64,000 nucleotides of DNA from DASXPG01 sp036493755 (GCA_036493755.1 DASXPG010000139.1:1-64000), one strand, 5' to 3'; shown: positions 20,974 through 29,785, counted from the first letter of the stretch. Notes: a model not told the origin generated them from the letters alone. Numbers and translations: made by a program.

Positions 20974-20976
20974 GAT

Positions 20977-20982
20977 TAGACT
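20977..20982 (+). promoter_or_regulatory. -10 element TAGACT, leaderless promoter for trxB
   Basis: TAGACT ends 7 nt before ATG 20990, overlapping the gap after the preceding SDR stop. This predicts a transcript starting at the trxB start codon. Confidence 0.4.
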
Positions 20983-20989
20983 TCATTCC

Positions 20990-21934
20990 ATGAAGAGCTA
21001 CGACGTCATCATCGTGGGCGGCGGTCCGGCCGGTCTGTGCGCCGGCCTCTATGCCGGCCGCTCGATGCTGAAGACCCTGCTCATCGAGCGTGGCGCGCCC
21101 GGCGGCGAGCTGCTCAACACCGAGCTGATCGAGGACTACATCGGCTTCGAGTCGGTGAAGGGCTTCGAGCTGGCCGACAAGATGGCGGCGCACGCGCTCA
21201 AGTTCGGCGCGGAGATGGTGACCGATACCGTGACCTCCGTCGAGAAGCAGAATGGCGGCTTCGCAGTGGTGACCGACTGCAATGAGCGGTACGAGGCGCC
21301 GGTGGTCATCCTCACCGCCGGCGGCACGCCCACCAAGCTCGGCATCCCCGGCGAAGTCGAGTATGCCGGCAAGGGCGTCTCCTACTGCGCCGTCTGCGAC
21401 GGCCATTTCTTCCGCGGTGAAGTGCTCGCCGTGGTGGGTGGCGGCGACGCCGCCTGCGAAGAGGCCGACTTCCTCACTCGTTATGCATCGAAGGTCTATC
21501 TGATCCACCGGCGCGAGGAGTTCCGCGCCTCGCCCATCGTCCAGAAGAAGGTCTTCGACAACCCCAAGATCCACGTCATCTGGAATACCGTCGTCGAGCG
21601 GGTCGAGGGCGACGGCGCCGCGGTGAAGCACCTGGCGCTGCACAACGTGGTGGATGATGCCCGCACCTCGCTGCCGGTGGGCGGCATCTTCGTCTTCATC
21701 GGTTTCCGCCCCAACACCGGAATCGTGAAGGGCCACGTGACCCATGACGCCGGCGGCTACCTGCTGACCGACGAGCGGATGATGACGTCGATCACCGGGC
21801 TCTTCGCGGCCGGGGACGTGCGCGCGCAGCTCACCCGGCAGGTCACGACGGCCGTCGGGGACGCCACCACCGCGGCGATCGCGGCGGCCAAGTACATCGC
21901 CGAGCTCAAGAGCGCGTCGGTTGCCGGCGCCTGA
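20990..21934 (+). CDS. trxB: Thioredoxin-disulfide reductase
   Basis: 314 residues. FAD-binding VGGGPAGLCAGLYAGR, the redox-active CAVC followed by DGHFF, NADPH-binding VVGGGDAACEEADFL, and the C-terminal FAD motif GLFAAGDVRAQLTRQV with TAVGDA. It transfers electrons from NADPH to thioredoxin. It is placed downstream of a peroxiredoxin, so the operon may form a peroxide-reduction set. Start ATG 20990 is supported by the -10 box and by the normal N-terminus MKSYDVIIVGGGPAG. Confidence 0.95.
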   Translation: MKSYDVIIVGGGPAGLCAGLYAGRSMLKTLLIERGAPGGELLNTELIEDYIGFESVKGFELADKMAAHALKFGAEMVTDTVTSVEKQNGGFAVVTDCNERYEAPVVILTAGGTPTKLGIPGEVEYAGKGVSYCAVCDGHFFRGEVLAVVGGGDAACEEADFLTRYASKVYLIHRREEFRASPIVQKKVFDNPKIHVIWNTVVERVEGDGAAVKHLALHNVVDDARTSLPVGGIFVFIGFRPNTGIVKGHVTHDAGGYLLTDERMMTSITGLFAAGDVRAQLTRQVTTAVGDATTAAIAAAKYIAELKSASVAGA

Positions 21935-22670
21935 GATCGTCGCGCTCACCAACGGCGTGTTCGCGGAAAACTGCTATCTGATCGCCGACCCCGCGACGAA
22001 GGATGCCGTGATCGTCGACCCCGGCGAGGATACCGGACTCTTTCTCGCGCGGCTCGAGGGCAATGGCTGGACGCTCCGCGATATCTGGCTCACCCACGCG
22101 CATCTCGATCATGTGGCCGGCGTCGGGGCCATGAAAGCGGCCACCGGCGTGCCGGTGTACCTGCACCCCGCCGATCTCCCCCTCTATGAATCCGCGCCGC
22201 GCCAGGCCGAGATGTTCGGCCTCGAGCTCGAGGCCCAGCCGGCTCCCGACCGCCCGCTCGCCGAGGGCCAGACGATGACGGTCGGGGGATACGGCTTCGA
22301 TGTGCTTCATACGCCGGGGCATTCGCCCGGCAGCGTGAGCTTCGTCGGCCATGGAGTGGCGCTGGTCGGCGACGTGATCTTCGCCGGCAGCATCGGCCGC
22401 ACCGACCTCCCCGGTGGCGACAGCGCAACGCTGCTGCGCAGCATCCGTGAGAAACTCTACGCCCTGCCGGACCAGACCATCGTCCTTTCGGGCCACGGAC
22501 CGGAGACGACGATCGGGGCGGAAAAGCGCGCCAATCCCTTCGTCAGGCTGCAGCCGGGAATCAATGCCTGCCAGCGCTGCGGCGCCGAGATCCGGCCCAA
22601 GCCCTGGGGCTGCAAGAATCCCTGCGCCAACTGTGGCTTCATCTACCCGTTAGGCGATTGCTCCGACTGA
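21921..22670 (+). CDS. Metallo-beta-lactamase-fold hydrolase with C-terminal zinc ribbon
   Basis: 249 residues from TTG 21921, overlapping trxB by 14 nt. Residues 1-200 are a glyoxalase II-like MBL domain: THAHLDH metal motif, HTPGHSPGS, GDVIFAGSIGRTD and LSGHGPET. Residues 217-249 add a Cys-rich tail (C217, C220, C231, C235, C238, C247) ending NCGFIYPLGDC, resembling a small zinc ribbon. Glyoxalase II-like members hydrolyse thioesters; the true substrate is unknown. The tail is the unusual part and may bind metal, nucleic acid or a partner. Confidence 0.85.
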   Translation: MPAPEIVALTNGVFAENCYLIADPATKDAVIVDPGEDTGLFLARLEGNGWTLRDIWLTHAHLDHVAGVGAMKAATGVPVYLHPADLPLYESAPRQAEMFGLELEAQPAPDRPLAEGQTMTVGGYGFDVLHTPGHSPGSVSFVGHGVALVGDVIFAGSIGRTDLPGGDSATLLRSIREKLYALPDQTIVLSGHGPETTIGAEKRANPFVRLQPGINACQRCGAEIRPKPWGCKNPCANCGFIYPLGDCSD

Positions 22671-23287
22671 TGGGCGCTGCCCGCGGTCCGTTGGCTGTTG
22701 GCCGCCGTCGGCCAGCCATCGCCGCTCTTGCGGCGGGCCTGTTGCTGCTATCGGTGCTTGCTGCCAACCGCCAGCGGGCAGCAGCCGACCCGCCGTGCCC
22801 GGTCGTAGCCACCCAGTGGCGCGCCGTTCCCGACGCGGAGTGGCCGCTGATCGAGCACCGCGACGGTGATAGTGCCTGGGCGCACCTCGAGCCGGCGAGA
22901 CTTCCCGGCGCTTCCGCCAAGTGGTGCAATCCCCTCGAAGGTGATTTCATGGCGGTGACGTCCGGACGCGCCACCTACCGCTCTTACTGCGCGACCTGCC
23001 ACGGGGACAACGGGCTGGGGGATGGACCCGGCGCCGCGGTCGCCGATCCGCGGCCCTACAACTTTACCCGGCCCGAATTCGCCGGCATGCGCGAGCCGCC
23101 CGGCCCCGCCGTGATCTTCGACATCATCACTCGCGGCATTGCCGGCACGGCGATGAATGCCTTCGCCACCTACCTCGATGCCCGCCAGCGCCTCGAGGTC
23201 ATGGCTTACATCTCCACCATTCCGGGCCCGGCCGCGATCAGCCAGAGCAAGGCCTGGGCCGATACGCTGCGGGCCCGACGGCACTGA
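22670..23287 (+). CDS. Exported c-type cytochrome, single haem
   Basis: 205 residues from ATG 22670, which shares one base with the previous stop. An N-terminal hydrophobic segment (AALAAGLLLLSVLAA) is followed by a haem site CATCH. The segment GDNGLGDGPGA and a downstream candidate axial Met (GTAMNAF) fit a class I cytochrome c domain. It is likely anchored or released in the periplasm as an electron carrier. Neighbouring thiol genes do not define the partner. Confidence 0.82.
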   Translation: MGAARGPLAVGRRRPAIAALAAGLLLLSVLAANRQRAAADPPCPVVATQWRAVPDAEWPLIEHRDGDSAWAHLEPARLPGASAKWCNPLEGDFMAVTSGRATYRSYCATCHGDNGLGDGPGAAVADPRPYNFTRPEFAGMREPPGPAVIFDIITRGIAGTAMNAFATYLDARQRLEVMAYISTIPGPAAISQSKAWADTLRARRH

Positions 23288-23313
23288 TCGTGGCCCCCGT
23301 GAAGCGGCGCGGA

Positions 23314-23319
23314 TAGAAT
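23314..23319 (+). promoter_or_regulatory. -10 element TAGAAT, leaderless promoter for aspA
   Basis: TAGAAT ends 7 nt before ATG 23327 in a 39-nt intergenic gap. A leaderless transcript is predicted. Confidence 0.45.
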
Positions 23320-23326
23320 TCCTGCG

Positions 23327-24799
23327 ATGGACGATTCCTGGCTTTCCACTGATGCCGCTCGCGAGAAACGGACCGAGTCGATGACCGAGACGCGGATCGA
23401 AAAGGACCCGCTGGGCGATCTGCCGGTCCCGTCCAGCGCCCTCTACGGTGTGCAGACCGAGCGCGCCCGCCGGAATTTCCCCGTCTCCGGCCTCCTGCCC
23501 CTGCCCGCGTTCGTCGACGCCGTGATCCTCATCAAGAAAGCGGCGGCCCAGACCCACAAGGAAACGAAGCGGCTCGACGCGAAGCTCGCCGATGCCATCA
23601 TCGCCGCCGCCGACGAGATACTCGGCGGGAAGTACCGCGACCAGTTCGTGGTGGACGTCTACCAGGCCGGCGCCGGCACCTCGCACAACATGAATTGCAA
23701 CGAGGTACTCGCCAATCGGGCCAACGAGATCCTGGGCGGGAAGCGCGGGGCGTACGCGCCGGTGCATCCCAACGACCACGTCAACATGGCCCAGAGCACC
23801 AACGATGTGATCCCGACGGCGATCCGCCTGGGGATACTGCTGCGGCTGGAATCGCTGGGCACCGCTCTCACCTCGCTCGCCGACGCCTTCCTCGCCAAGG
23901 GGAAGGAATTCGACGGCATCCTGAAGTCGGGCCGCACCCACCTGCAGGACGCGACACCCATCCGCCTCGGCCAGGAATTCACCGCCTATGGCCACACCAT
24001 CGCCAGGGCGCGCCGCCGCCTGGAACGGTCGGCGGACGATCTGCGCGAGCTGGGGATCGGCGGAACCGCCGTCGGTACCGGTCTCAACGCCGAGCCGCAG
24101 TATCCGGCCACCATCGTGAAGTACCTGAAGCAGAACACCGGCCTCGATCTGAAGGTCGGCGAGGACCGCGTCCAGCTGATGCAGTCGTTAGGCGACGTGG
24201 CGGCGTTCAGCGGGTCCTTGCGCGCCCTGGCCATCGACCTGGCCAAGATCTGCTCCGATCTGCGCCTGCTGGCGTCGGGGCCGCGCACCGGTTTCGCCGA
24301 GATCAACCTGCCGCCGGTGCAGCCCGGCAGCTCGATCATGCCGGGGAAGGTGAATCCCAGCATCGCCGAAATGGTGAACCAGGTCTGCTACCAGGTGATG
24401 GGCAACGACCAGACGGTGGCATTGAGCGCGGAGCAGGGACAGCTCGAGCTGAACGTCATGATGCCGGTCGTGGCGCACAACGTGCTGTTCGCGATGCACA
24501 TCCTGTCGAGCGCGACGGCGATCCTGGCGACGAAGTGCGTCGCCGGCATTACCGCCGACGCGGCGATGTGCGCCCACTGGCTGGAGCGAAGCCCCGCGCT
24601 GGTCACCGCGCTGGCACCGAAGATCGGTTATGCCGAGGCGGCCAAGCTGGCCAAGGAGTCGCTGGCGAAGGACCTCACCGTCCGGCAGCTCGTCGAGCAG
24701 AAGGGTCTGCTGAAAGGGAAAGAGCTCGAGGCGGTCCTCGATCTGCGGAAGATGACCGAGCTCGGCGTTCCCGGCGAAGGGTCGAGCCCGGGCGGCTAG
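23327..24799 (+). CDS. aspA: Aspartate ammonia-lyase
   Basis: 490 residues. Fumarase/aspartase superfamily with aspartase-like blocks: EKDPLGDLPVPSSALYGVQT, DQFVVDVYQAGAGTSHNMN, NPxDHVN-type HPNDHVNMAQSTND, GRTHLQDATPI and the mobile catalytic loop GSSIMPGKVNP. It interconverts aspartate with fumarate and ammonia. The DVYQAGAGTS segment is closer to AspA than to FumC (which has WQTGSGTQ). About 20 extra residues precede the conserved start; ATG 23381 (MTETRIEKD) is an alternative initiation codon. Fumarase C is the main alternative. Confidence 0.88.
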   Translation: MDDSWLSTDAAREKRTESMTETRIEKDPLGDLPVPSSALYGVQTERARRNFPVSGLLPLPAFVDAVILIKKAAAQTHKETKRLDAKLADAIIAAADEILGGKYRDQFVVDVYQAGAGTSHNMNCNEVLANRANEILGGKRGAYAPVHPNDHVNMAQSTNDVIPTAIRLGILLRLESLGTALTSLADAFLAKGKEFDGILKSGRTHLQDATPIRLGQEFTAYGHTIARARRRLERSADDLRELGIGGTAVGTGLNAEPQYPATIVKYLKQNTGLDLKVGEDRVQLMQSLGDVAAFSGSLRALAIDLAKICSDLRLLASGPRTGFAEINLPPVQPGSSIMPGKVNPSIAEMVNQVCYQVMGNDQTVALSAEQGQLELNVMMPVVAHNVLFAMHILSSATAILATKCVAGITADAAMCAHWLERSPALVTALAPKIGYAEAAKLAKESLAKDLTVRQLVEQKGLLKGKELEAVLDLRKMTELGVPGEGSSPGG

Positions 24800-24809
24800 T
24801 TCCCGCCGG

Positions 24810-24815
24810 TATATT
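24810..24815 (+). promoter_or_regulatory. -10 element TATATT, leaderless promoter for the ThiF-rhodanese gene
   Basis: TATATT ends 6 nt before ATG 24822, leaving no room for a ribosome-binding leader. Confidence 0.5.
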
Positions 24816-24821
24816 CCACCC

Positions 24822-25982
24822 ATGGTCACCACCGCCGCGCCGAGCCTTCCCGGGCTCTCTCCCGAAGAGCGGCAGCGCTACGCGCGGCATCTCGCGCTTC
24901 CCGAAGTCGGCGCCGAGGGCCAGCGCCGGCTCAAGGCGGCCCGGGTGCTGGTTGTCGGCCTCGGCGGACTTGGCTCTCCCGCGGCGCTTTATCTCGCCGC
25001 GGCCGGCATCGGCAGCATCGGGCTCGTCGATCACGACGCCGTGGATCTCACCAATCTTCAGCGCCAGGTCTTGCACGGCACCAGCGATGTCGGTCGCTCC
25101 AAGCTCGCGTCGGCCGTCGATCGTCTCCGCGACCTGAATCCGCTGGTCCGCCTAACGACGCACGACGCACGACTCACGGCCGCCAATGCCCTGGCCACGC
25201 TTCAAGGCTACGACGTCGTGCTGGATGGCAGCGACAATTTTCCGACCCGCTACCTCGTCAACGATGCCTGCGCGCTCCTCGGCATTCCCGATGTGTACGG
25301 CAGTATCCATCGCTTCGAGGGGCAGGTGTCGGTTTTCTGGAAGGGGCACGGTCCCTGTTACCGTTGCCTCTACCGCGACCCGCCGCCCGCCGAGCTGGTG
25401 CCGTCGTGCGAAGCAGGCGGCGTGCTGGGTGTGCTTCCCGGCATTGTCGGGTCGCTCCAGGCGGCCGAGACGATCAAGATCGTTCTCGGTGCCGGCGATC
25501 CGCTGATCGGCCGGCTGCTGCTCTTCGACGCCCTGCCGATGACGTTCCGCGAGCTGGCGATCGATGCCGATCCGTCGTGCCCGTTGTGCGGCGCCCACCC
25601 GACCATTCAGAGTTTGATCGACTACGACGCCTTCTGCGGCGCCCAGTCACCCAAGGAGCCTCGATCGATGGAGCTGAGCCCGCTGGAATTGCAGTCCGAG
25701 CTCGCCGGAGCGAAACCGCCGACGATTCTCGACGTGCGTGAGGAGTGGGAATTCGAGATCGCCAGTATCGAGGGCAGCACGCTCATTCCGTTGGCGACCA
25801 TTCCGGGAATGATCCCCGAGCTGGATCCGGCGGGGACGTACGTGACGGTCTGCCACAAGGGTGCGCGTTCGATACAAGCGGCGCGCTTCCTGAAGGCATC
25901 GGGAATCGCCGATGTGAGGAGCTTGCGGGGCGGCATCGAAGCGTGGGCCGCCGAGGTAGACTCGGGCATGGAGCGATACTAA
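24822..25982 (+). CDS. moeB: ThiF/MoeB-type adenylyltransferase with C-terminal rhodanese domain (MoeZ-like)
   Basis: 386 residues. The N-terminal E1-like domain has VVGLGGLGSPAALYLAAAG for ATP, LTNLQRQV, and zinc pairs CYRC and CPLC. The C-terminal rhodanese domain (about 282-386) has active-site C-HKGARS. Such fusions adenylate the C-terminal glycine of MoaD/ThiS-like sulfur carriers and then transfer sulfur to them. They serve molybdopterin, thiamine or cysteine synthesis, and tRNA thiolation. No sulfur carrier gene is next to it, so the pathway is not resolved. Confidence 0.92.
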   Translation: MVTTAAPSLPGLSPEERQRYARHLALPEVGAEGQRRLKAARVLVVGLGGLGSPAALYLAAAGIGSIGLVDHDAVDLTNLQRQVLHGTSDVGRSKLASAVDRLRDLNPLVRLTTHDARLTAANALATLQGYDVVLDGSDNFPTRYLVNDACALLGIPDVYGSIHRFEGQVSVFWKGHGPCYRCLYRDPPPAELVPSCEAGGVLGVLPGIVGSLQAAETIKIVLGAGDPLIGRLLLFDALPMTFRELAIDADPSCPLCGAHPTIQSLIDYDAFCGAQSPKEPRSMELSPLELQSELAGAKPPTILDVREEWEFEIASIEGSTLIPLATIPGMIPELDPAGTYVTVCHKGARSIQAARFLKASGIADVRSLRGGIEAWAAEVDSGMERY

Positions 25983-25994
25983 CTTCCCCCGCTC

Positions 25995-26078
25995 GCCGGA
26001 GTGGTGGAACTGGTAGACGCGCTGCGTTCAGGGCGCAGTGGGCGCAAGCCCGTGTCGGTTCGAGTCCGACCTTCGGCA
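25995..26078 (+). tRNA. tRNA-Leu (CAG)
   Basis: An 84-nt class II tRNA. The acceptor stem GCCGGAG (25995-26001) pairs with CTTCGGC (26071-26077), with discriminator A26078. The D-loop contains TGGTAGACGC. The anticodon stem CTGCG/CGCAG encloses TTCAGGG, giving anticodon CAG. A long variable arm (GGGCGCAAGCCC) is typical of tRNA-Leu, and the T-arm holds GGTTCGAGTCC. The 3' CCA is not encoded. Confidence 0.96.
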
Positions 26079-26087
26079 TTGAACACT

Positions 26088-26123
26088 GAGGCCAGCGGCC
26101 AGTCGCCACTGGCCTCTGGCCTT
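26088..26123 (+). terminator. Tandem-arm hairpin after tRNA-Leu
   Basis: The left arm GAGGCCAGCGGCCAGT (26088-26103) and right arm ACTGGCCTCTGGCCTT (26108-26123) pair at 14 of 16 positions around a 4-nt loop. Each arm is two tandem copies of an 8-mer (GGCCAGNG). It ends about 27 nt before smpB and could terminate the tRNA transcript. It also belongs to the window's tandem-arm hairpin set. Confidence 0.55.
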
Positions 26124-26149
26124 AGTTGTTTGGTATCTTGCAGTTAGCA

Positions 26150-26647
26150 GTGACTCCCGCAGCGAAATCCCCGCCCGCTCCTCGCGGAGCGAAAGAGCGC
26201 CCAGTCAAGGTGATTGCCCGCAATCCCAAGGCTCGGCACGACTACGAGATTCTCCATACCTATGAAGCGGGCCTGGTGCTGCAGGGCACGGAGGTGAAGA
26301 CCCTGCGGGCCGGCCGGGGGAGCATCGTCGGAGCGTTCGGGCGGGTGCACCGCGGCGAGGTCTGGATCGAGGGAATCCAGATCCCGCATTATGCGCAGGG
26401 CAACATCCACAACCACGAGCCGCTGCGCTCGCGCAAGCTGCTGATGCACAAGCGCGAGATCCAGCGTCTCATCGGCGCGGTGCAGCAGAACGGCCATACC
26501 CTGGTTCCGCTCGAGCTGCATTTCCGCGGGCCGACGGCGAAGGTCGTCATCGCCCTGGCGCGCGGAAAGAAAGAGCACGACAAGCGCGAGGACCTGAAGA
26601 AGCGTGAGGCCGATCGCGAGGTCGCGCGGGTGTTCCGCAAGCGATGA
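26150..26647 (+). CDS. smpB: SsrA-binding protein
   Basis: 165 residues from GTG 26150, preferred over an upstream TTG (26126) because a TATCTT box lies 10 nt before it. Family blocks: NPKARHDYEILHTYEAG, LQGTEVKTLRAGR and the C-terminal ARGKKEHDKREDLKKREADRE tail split across a basic helix. SmpB binds tmRNA and delivers it to stalled ribosomes for trans-translation. It overlaps the amidase gene by 4 nt (ATGA). No tmRNA gene is seen in the window. Confidence 0.93.
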   Translation: MTPAAKSPPAPRGAKERPVKVIARNPKARHDYEILHTYEAGLVLQGTEVKTLRAGRGSIVGAFGRVHRGEVWIEGIQIPHYAQGNIHNHEPLRSRKLLMHKREIQRLIGAVQQNGHTLVPLELHFRGPTAKVVIALARGKKEHDKREDLKKREADREVARVFRKR

Positions 26648-27432
26648 GGGCCGCGCTGCTGTTCGCGCTGGCGCTCGCCGCGCAGAGCGGGCCGGGCGCT
26701 CCAGTCGAGGCTCGCCGCCGGGTCATCGCCATCGACGCCGGCCACGGCGGGATCGACGTCGGCATGAGTGGTCCCATGAAGGGGCCGCATTTCCTGCGCG
26801 AGAAGGACGTCACCCTGGCGATCGCCCGCAATCTCAAGAGCGAGCTCGAGCGGCGCGGCTTCTCGACGGTCATGACCCGCGACCGCGACACCCTCATCGC
26901 CCTCGGCGATCGCGGGCAGATCGCCGGGAGGGCGGGGGCGGACATTTTCGTGTCGATCCACGTGAATGCCGCCAATCCGCGCTGGCCGCGCGGCGAGACC
27001 TCGCGCGGCTTCGAGACCTACTTTCTTGCCGAGGCGCGCACCGAGGATGAGGCGCGCATCGCGCGGATGGAAAACTCGTCGGTGCGGTTCGAGACCAGCG
27101 CGCGCGCAGGTCACGGCGATCCGCTGTCGAACATCCTCACCGACCTGGCGCAGAACGAGCACCTGCGCGAGTCCAGCCAGATGGCCGACCTGGTGCAGCA
27201 GTCGCTGGGACGGGTGCATCCCGCCGTGAGCCGCGGCGTGAAGCAAGCGCCGTACATGGTGCTCGCGACCAGTTACATGCCGGCGATTCTGGTCGAGACC
27301 GGATTCGGCACCAACCGCGACGAGGCGCGCTACCTGACGAGCAGCGCCGGACAGCAGCGTTTGGCCAAGGCGATCGCCGACGGGCTGGAGCGATACATGG
27401 CAGAGTACGAGCGGCGAGTATCATCGCGATGA
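26644..27432 (+). CDS. N-acetylmuramoyl-L-alanine amidase (Amidase_3)
   Basis: 262 residues. A short hydrophobic leader (MRAALLFALALAAQSGPG) precedes the zinc amidase domain: IDAGHGGID (first His), REKD (Glu), SIHVNA (second His) and ILVETGF (catalytic Glu). It cleaves the bond between MurNAc and the stem peptide in the periplasm. A helix insertion between the second His and the catalytic Glu (about residues 115-200) is longer than the minimal domain, as in AmiC-type enzymes where it is autoinhibitory. It is flanked by smpB and an envelope lipoprotein. Confidence 0.9.
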   Translation: MRAALLFALALAAQSGPGAPVEARRRVIAIDAGHGGIDVGMSGPMKGPHFLREKDVTLAIARNLKSELERRGFSTVMTRDRDTLIALGDRGQIAGRAGADIFVSIHVNAANPRWPRGETSRGFETYFLAEARTEDEARIARMENSSVRFETSARAGHGDPLSNILTDLAQNEHLRESSQMADLVQQSLGRVHPAVSRGVKQAPYMVLATSYMPAILVETGFGTNRDEARYLTSSAGQQRLAKAIADGLERYMAEYERRVSSR

Positions 27433-28910
27433 ACGGTCGCCACAGAGGCCAAGTGAGCAGTCTGTTGCGGCTGGGTACTTGCCTTGTGGCGACTGTGGCG
27501 ACTGCTGGCTGCGTCTACTACAACGGCATGTACAACGCGCGGCATTTCGCCGGGCAGGCCGAGCGTTCCGAGCACCTCGGCCGAACCAGCGAGGCCGCCG
27601 ATCGGTGGCGCATCGCCGAAATCCACGCGGAGTCGGTGGTCACCCGGCACCCGCGCTCGAAGTGGGTCGGCGAGGCCCAATTGGTTCGCGCCCGGGCGCT
27701 GGTCCACCTCGAGTCGTGGACCATGGCGGCAATTGCCGCCGAGCAGGCGCGGCGCGTGGTGCATAGCGAGGAGGAGCGGCGCGAAGCCTGGCTCTACCTC
27801 GGTCTCGCCGATGTCGGGATGCATCAGACGGAGCCCGCGGTCAACGCCCTCGACTCCGCCGCGCTCACCAAGGATCCCAAGCGCCGCTCCGAGGCGTACC
27901 TGGCTCGCGGCCGGGTGCTGCTCGCGGCGGGGCGGCCCAGTGATGCGCTGGTCGATCTGCGGCAGTCGCGGGCGGTGGACGCGATCTTCGAGCGCGCCCG
28001 CGCGGCACTGGCCGAAGGGGACGTCGACCTCGCGGGCAGCACCGCCGACACCGTCGCGCAACGCGTGGAATACCAGGAGCAGCGATGGCTCCCGTTCCTC
28101 GATAGTCTCGCCAATCATGATTCCGCGGCGGCGCGCCGACTCACCGACGTGATCGTGGCGCGCGCCGACGTGCGTTCCGGGCCCAAGGCTCGGTTGCTGC
28201 TCGCCGACGGCGACCGCCGTCTGGCCGCGGGCCAGGACTCGGCGGCGGCTGCCCGCTTCGCGCAGATTCGCGCGCTCGTTCCCGACAGCGTCGAGTCGCG
28301 CATCGCCGATCTCAGGCAGGTGCGGCTCGATCTTCGGGTCGCGCCGACGCCGGCTGATCTGGCTCCGTTGCGGCGACGCCTGGTCATCATTGCCCTGGCC
28401 GGCGGCAGCCCGACCGCCGAAGCCACGGACCTGGTTCGCCTGGTCGACTACTCCGACAGCCTCGCCGGCCTTCCGGGTCCCGCCGACGCGTGGTGGTTCC
28501 TGCGGGGCGAGCTGCTGCGCGACTCGATCGGCGCGCGCCAGGCGGCGGCCAATGTCTTCGGACTCATGCCGGCGCAATTTCCTGACTCGCCGTGGACTCC
28601 GAAGGGGATTCTCGCGGCGATCGCCCTCGGCCATCCCGCCGCGGATTCCCTGCGCGCGCTGCTCGACGCTCGTTATGCATCGAGTCCCTATACCGTTGCC
28701 GCCGCCGGCGGCCTCGAGGGTGCCGACCGCTTCACGGTGCTCGAGGACTCGCTGCGGACGACGCTGGATCTGCTGCGTCCGGCGGCCGCCCAGCCGGGCA
28801 ACGTGGCCGGACCGCAGGACGACGTTCCCACCCGCGGCCGCAATCCGGCGATCCAGCGTCCCCGCCCGCAACCGGGCCGGCCTGCGCCGCGGCCGACCCT
28901 CGATCCGTGA
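27429..28910 (+). CDS. TPR-like lipoprotein of unknown function
   Basis: 493 residues. The N-terminus ends in VATVATAGC (Cys28), a probable lipoprotein site. The rest is helical with repeated Ala-rich TPR-like pairs (SEAADRWRIAEIHAESV, AAIAAEQARRVVHSEEERREAWLYLGLADVG split over several helices) and a Pro-rich end. It resembles outer-membrane assembly TPR lipoproteins in layout only. It overlaps the amidase by 4 nt. The signal peptide is encoded inside a hairpin repeat (27435-27503), an unusual origin for a leader. Confidence 0.75.
   Translation: MNGRHRGQVSSLLRLGTCLVATVATAGCVYYNGMYNARHFAGQAERSEHLGRTSEAADRWRIAEIHAESVVTRHPRSKWVGEAQLVRARALVHLESWTMAAIAAEQARRVVHSEEERREAWLYLGLADVGMHQTEPAVNALDSAALTKDPKRRSEAYLARGRVLLAAGRPSDALVDLRQSRAVDAIFERARAALAEGDVDLAGSTADTVAQRVEYQEQRWLPFLDSLANHDSAAARRLTDVIVARADVRSGPKARLLLADGDRRLAAGQDSAAAARFAQIRALVPDSVESRIADLRQVRLDLRVAPTPADLAPLRRRLVIIALAGGSPTAEATDLVRLVDYSDSLAGLPGPADAWWFLRGELLRDSIGARQAAANVFGLMPAQFPDSPWTPKGILAAIALGHPAADSLRALLDARYASSPYTVAAAGGLEGADRFTVLEDSLRTTLDLLRPAAAQPGNVAGPQDDVPTRGRNPAIQRPRPQPGRPAPRPTLDP
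27435..27503. repeat. Tandem-arm hairpin repeat with TGTGGCGAC units
   Basis: The left arm (27435-27455, beginning ggtcgccacagaggccaag) is nearly complementary to the right arm (27475-27494, gtacttgccttgtggcgact). The right arm is followed by a second gtggcgactg copy. The same TGTGGCGAC unit recurs at 50145-50263. The element lies inside the 5' coding part of the TPR lipoprotein. Confidence 0.55.
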
Positions 28911-29785
28911 GCGGCTTCAGCGTCTTCGGTGCGACGTTCCGGAATCCCGTTCTGCTCGCCGCCGGCACCGCCGGATTCGGGCGTGAAGTCGCCGGCATCA
29001 TCGATCTCGAAGCGCTGGGCGGCATCAGCACCAAGGCGGTGAGCCCCGAGCCGCGCGCCGGAAATGCGCCGCCGCGGGTGTCCGAGACGCCGGGGGCGAT
29101 GCTGAATTCCATCGGGCTCGCCAATCCGGGATTGGAGGCGGTGAAGGCCGAGTATCTGCCATGGCTTCGCAGCCATCACCCCGATCTGCGTGTCATCGTC
29201 AACGTGGTCGGCCATACAGTGGATGATTTCATCGCCGTGGTGCGCGGGCTCGCGGAGGAGCAGGGGATCACGGCCTTCGAGCTGAATGTCTCCTGTCCCA
29301 ACGTCGAGCGGGGCGGTACCGAGTTCGGCGCCGATGAGGCGGTGTTGTCGTCGCTCGTCAGGCGCGCGCGCGACGCGACCTCCCGGCCGCTGGTGGTGAA
29401 GCTGTCGCCGCTGCTCGCCGAGCCGGCGCGCAGCTCGGCGGCGGCCGTCCAGGCCGGGGCCGATGGATTCACCTGCATCAATAGTCTTCCGGCGACGTCC
29501 TTTCCCGGCGTCGAAGCGGCCTCAAAACGGTTAGGCAGGGGACCGGGCGGCGTGTCGGGCCCCCCCTTGCTGGAGCGTGGCATCGCAATGGTCGCGGCGG
29601 TGCGGGCCGCGACCGGGAAACCGGTGATCGGCACCGGCGGGATCCGCACCGCCGGGGACGCGCGCGCCTATCTCGCCGCCGGCGCGAGCCTGGTCTCGGT
29701 GGGGACGGCGGCGCTGGCGGATCCGCGCGCCCCGGAGCGAATTGCGCGGGAGCTGGAGCAGAAGGGTGCGCATGCGGCGGCCTGA
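28907..29785 (+). CDS. pyrD: Dihydroorotate dehydrogenase, class 1B catalytic subunit
   Basis: 292 residues from GTG 28907, overlapping the previous stop (GTGA). FMN-binding TIM barrel with NPVLLAAGTAGFG, GGISTKAVSPEPR, ETPGAMLNSIGLANPG, the active-site loop ELNVSCPNVERGG, and IGTGGIRTAGDARAYLAAGA. It oxidises dihydroorotate to orotate. The CPN active-site form marks class 1B, which normally works with a PyrK electron-transfer subunit; no pyrK is adjacent. It overlaps pyrF by 14 nt. Confidence 0.92.
   Translation: MSGFSVFGATFRNPVLLAAGTAGFGREVAGIIDLEALGGISTKAVSPEPRAGNAPPRVSETPGAMLNSIGLANPGLEAVKAEYLPWLRSHHPDLRVIVNVVGHTVDDFIAVVRGLAEEQGITAFELNVSCPNVERGGTEFGADEAVLSSLVRRARDATSRPLVVKLSPLLAEPARSSAAAVQAGADGFTCINSLPATSFPGVEAASKRLGRGPGGVSGPPLLERGIAMVAAVRAATGKPVIGTGGIRTAGDARAYLAAGASLVSVGTAALADPRAPERIARELEQKGAHAAA

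Noticed and set aside
21921..21934. Frameshift between trxB and the metallo-hydrolase, suggested by their 14-nt overlap
   Set aside because: Both proteins are complete at their ends. Overlaps of 4-17 nt are common throughout this window.
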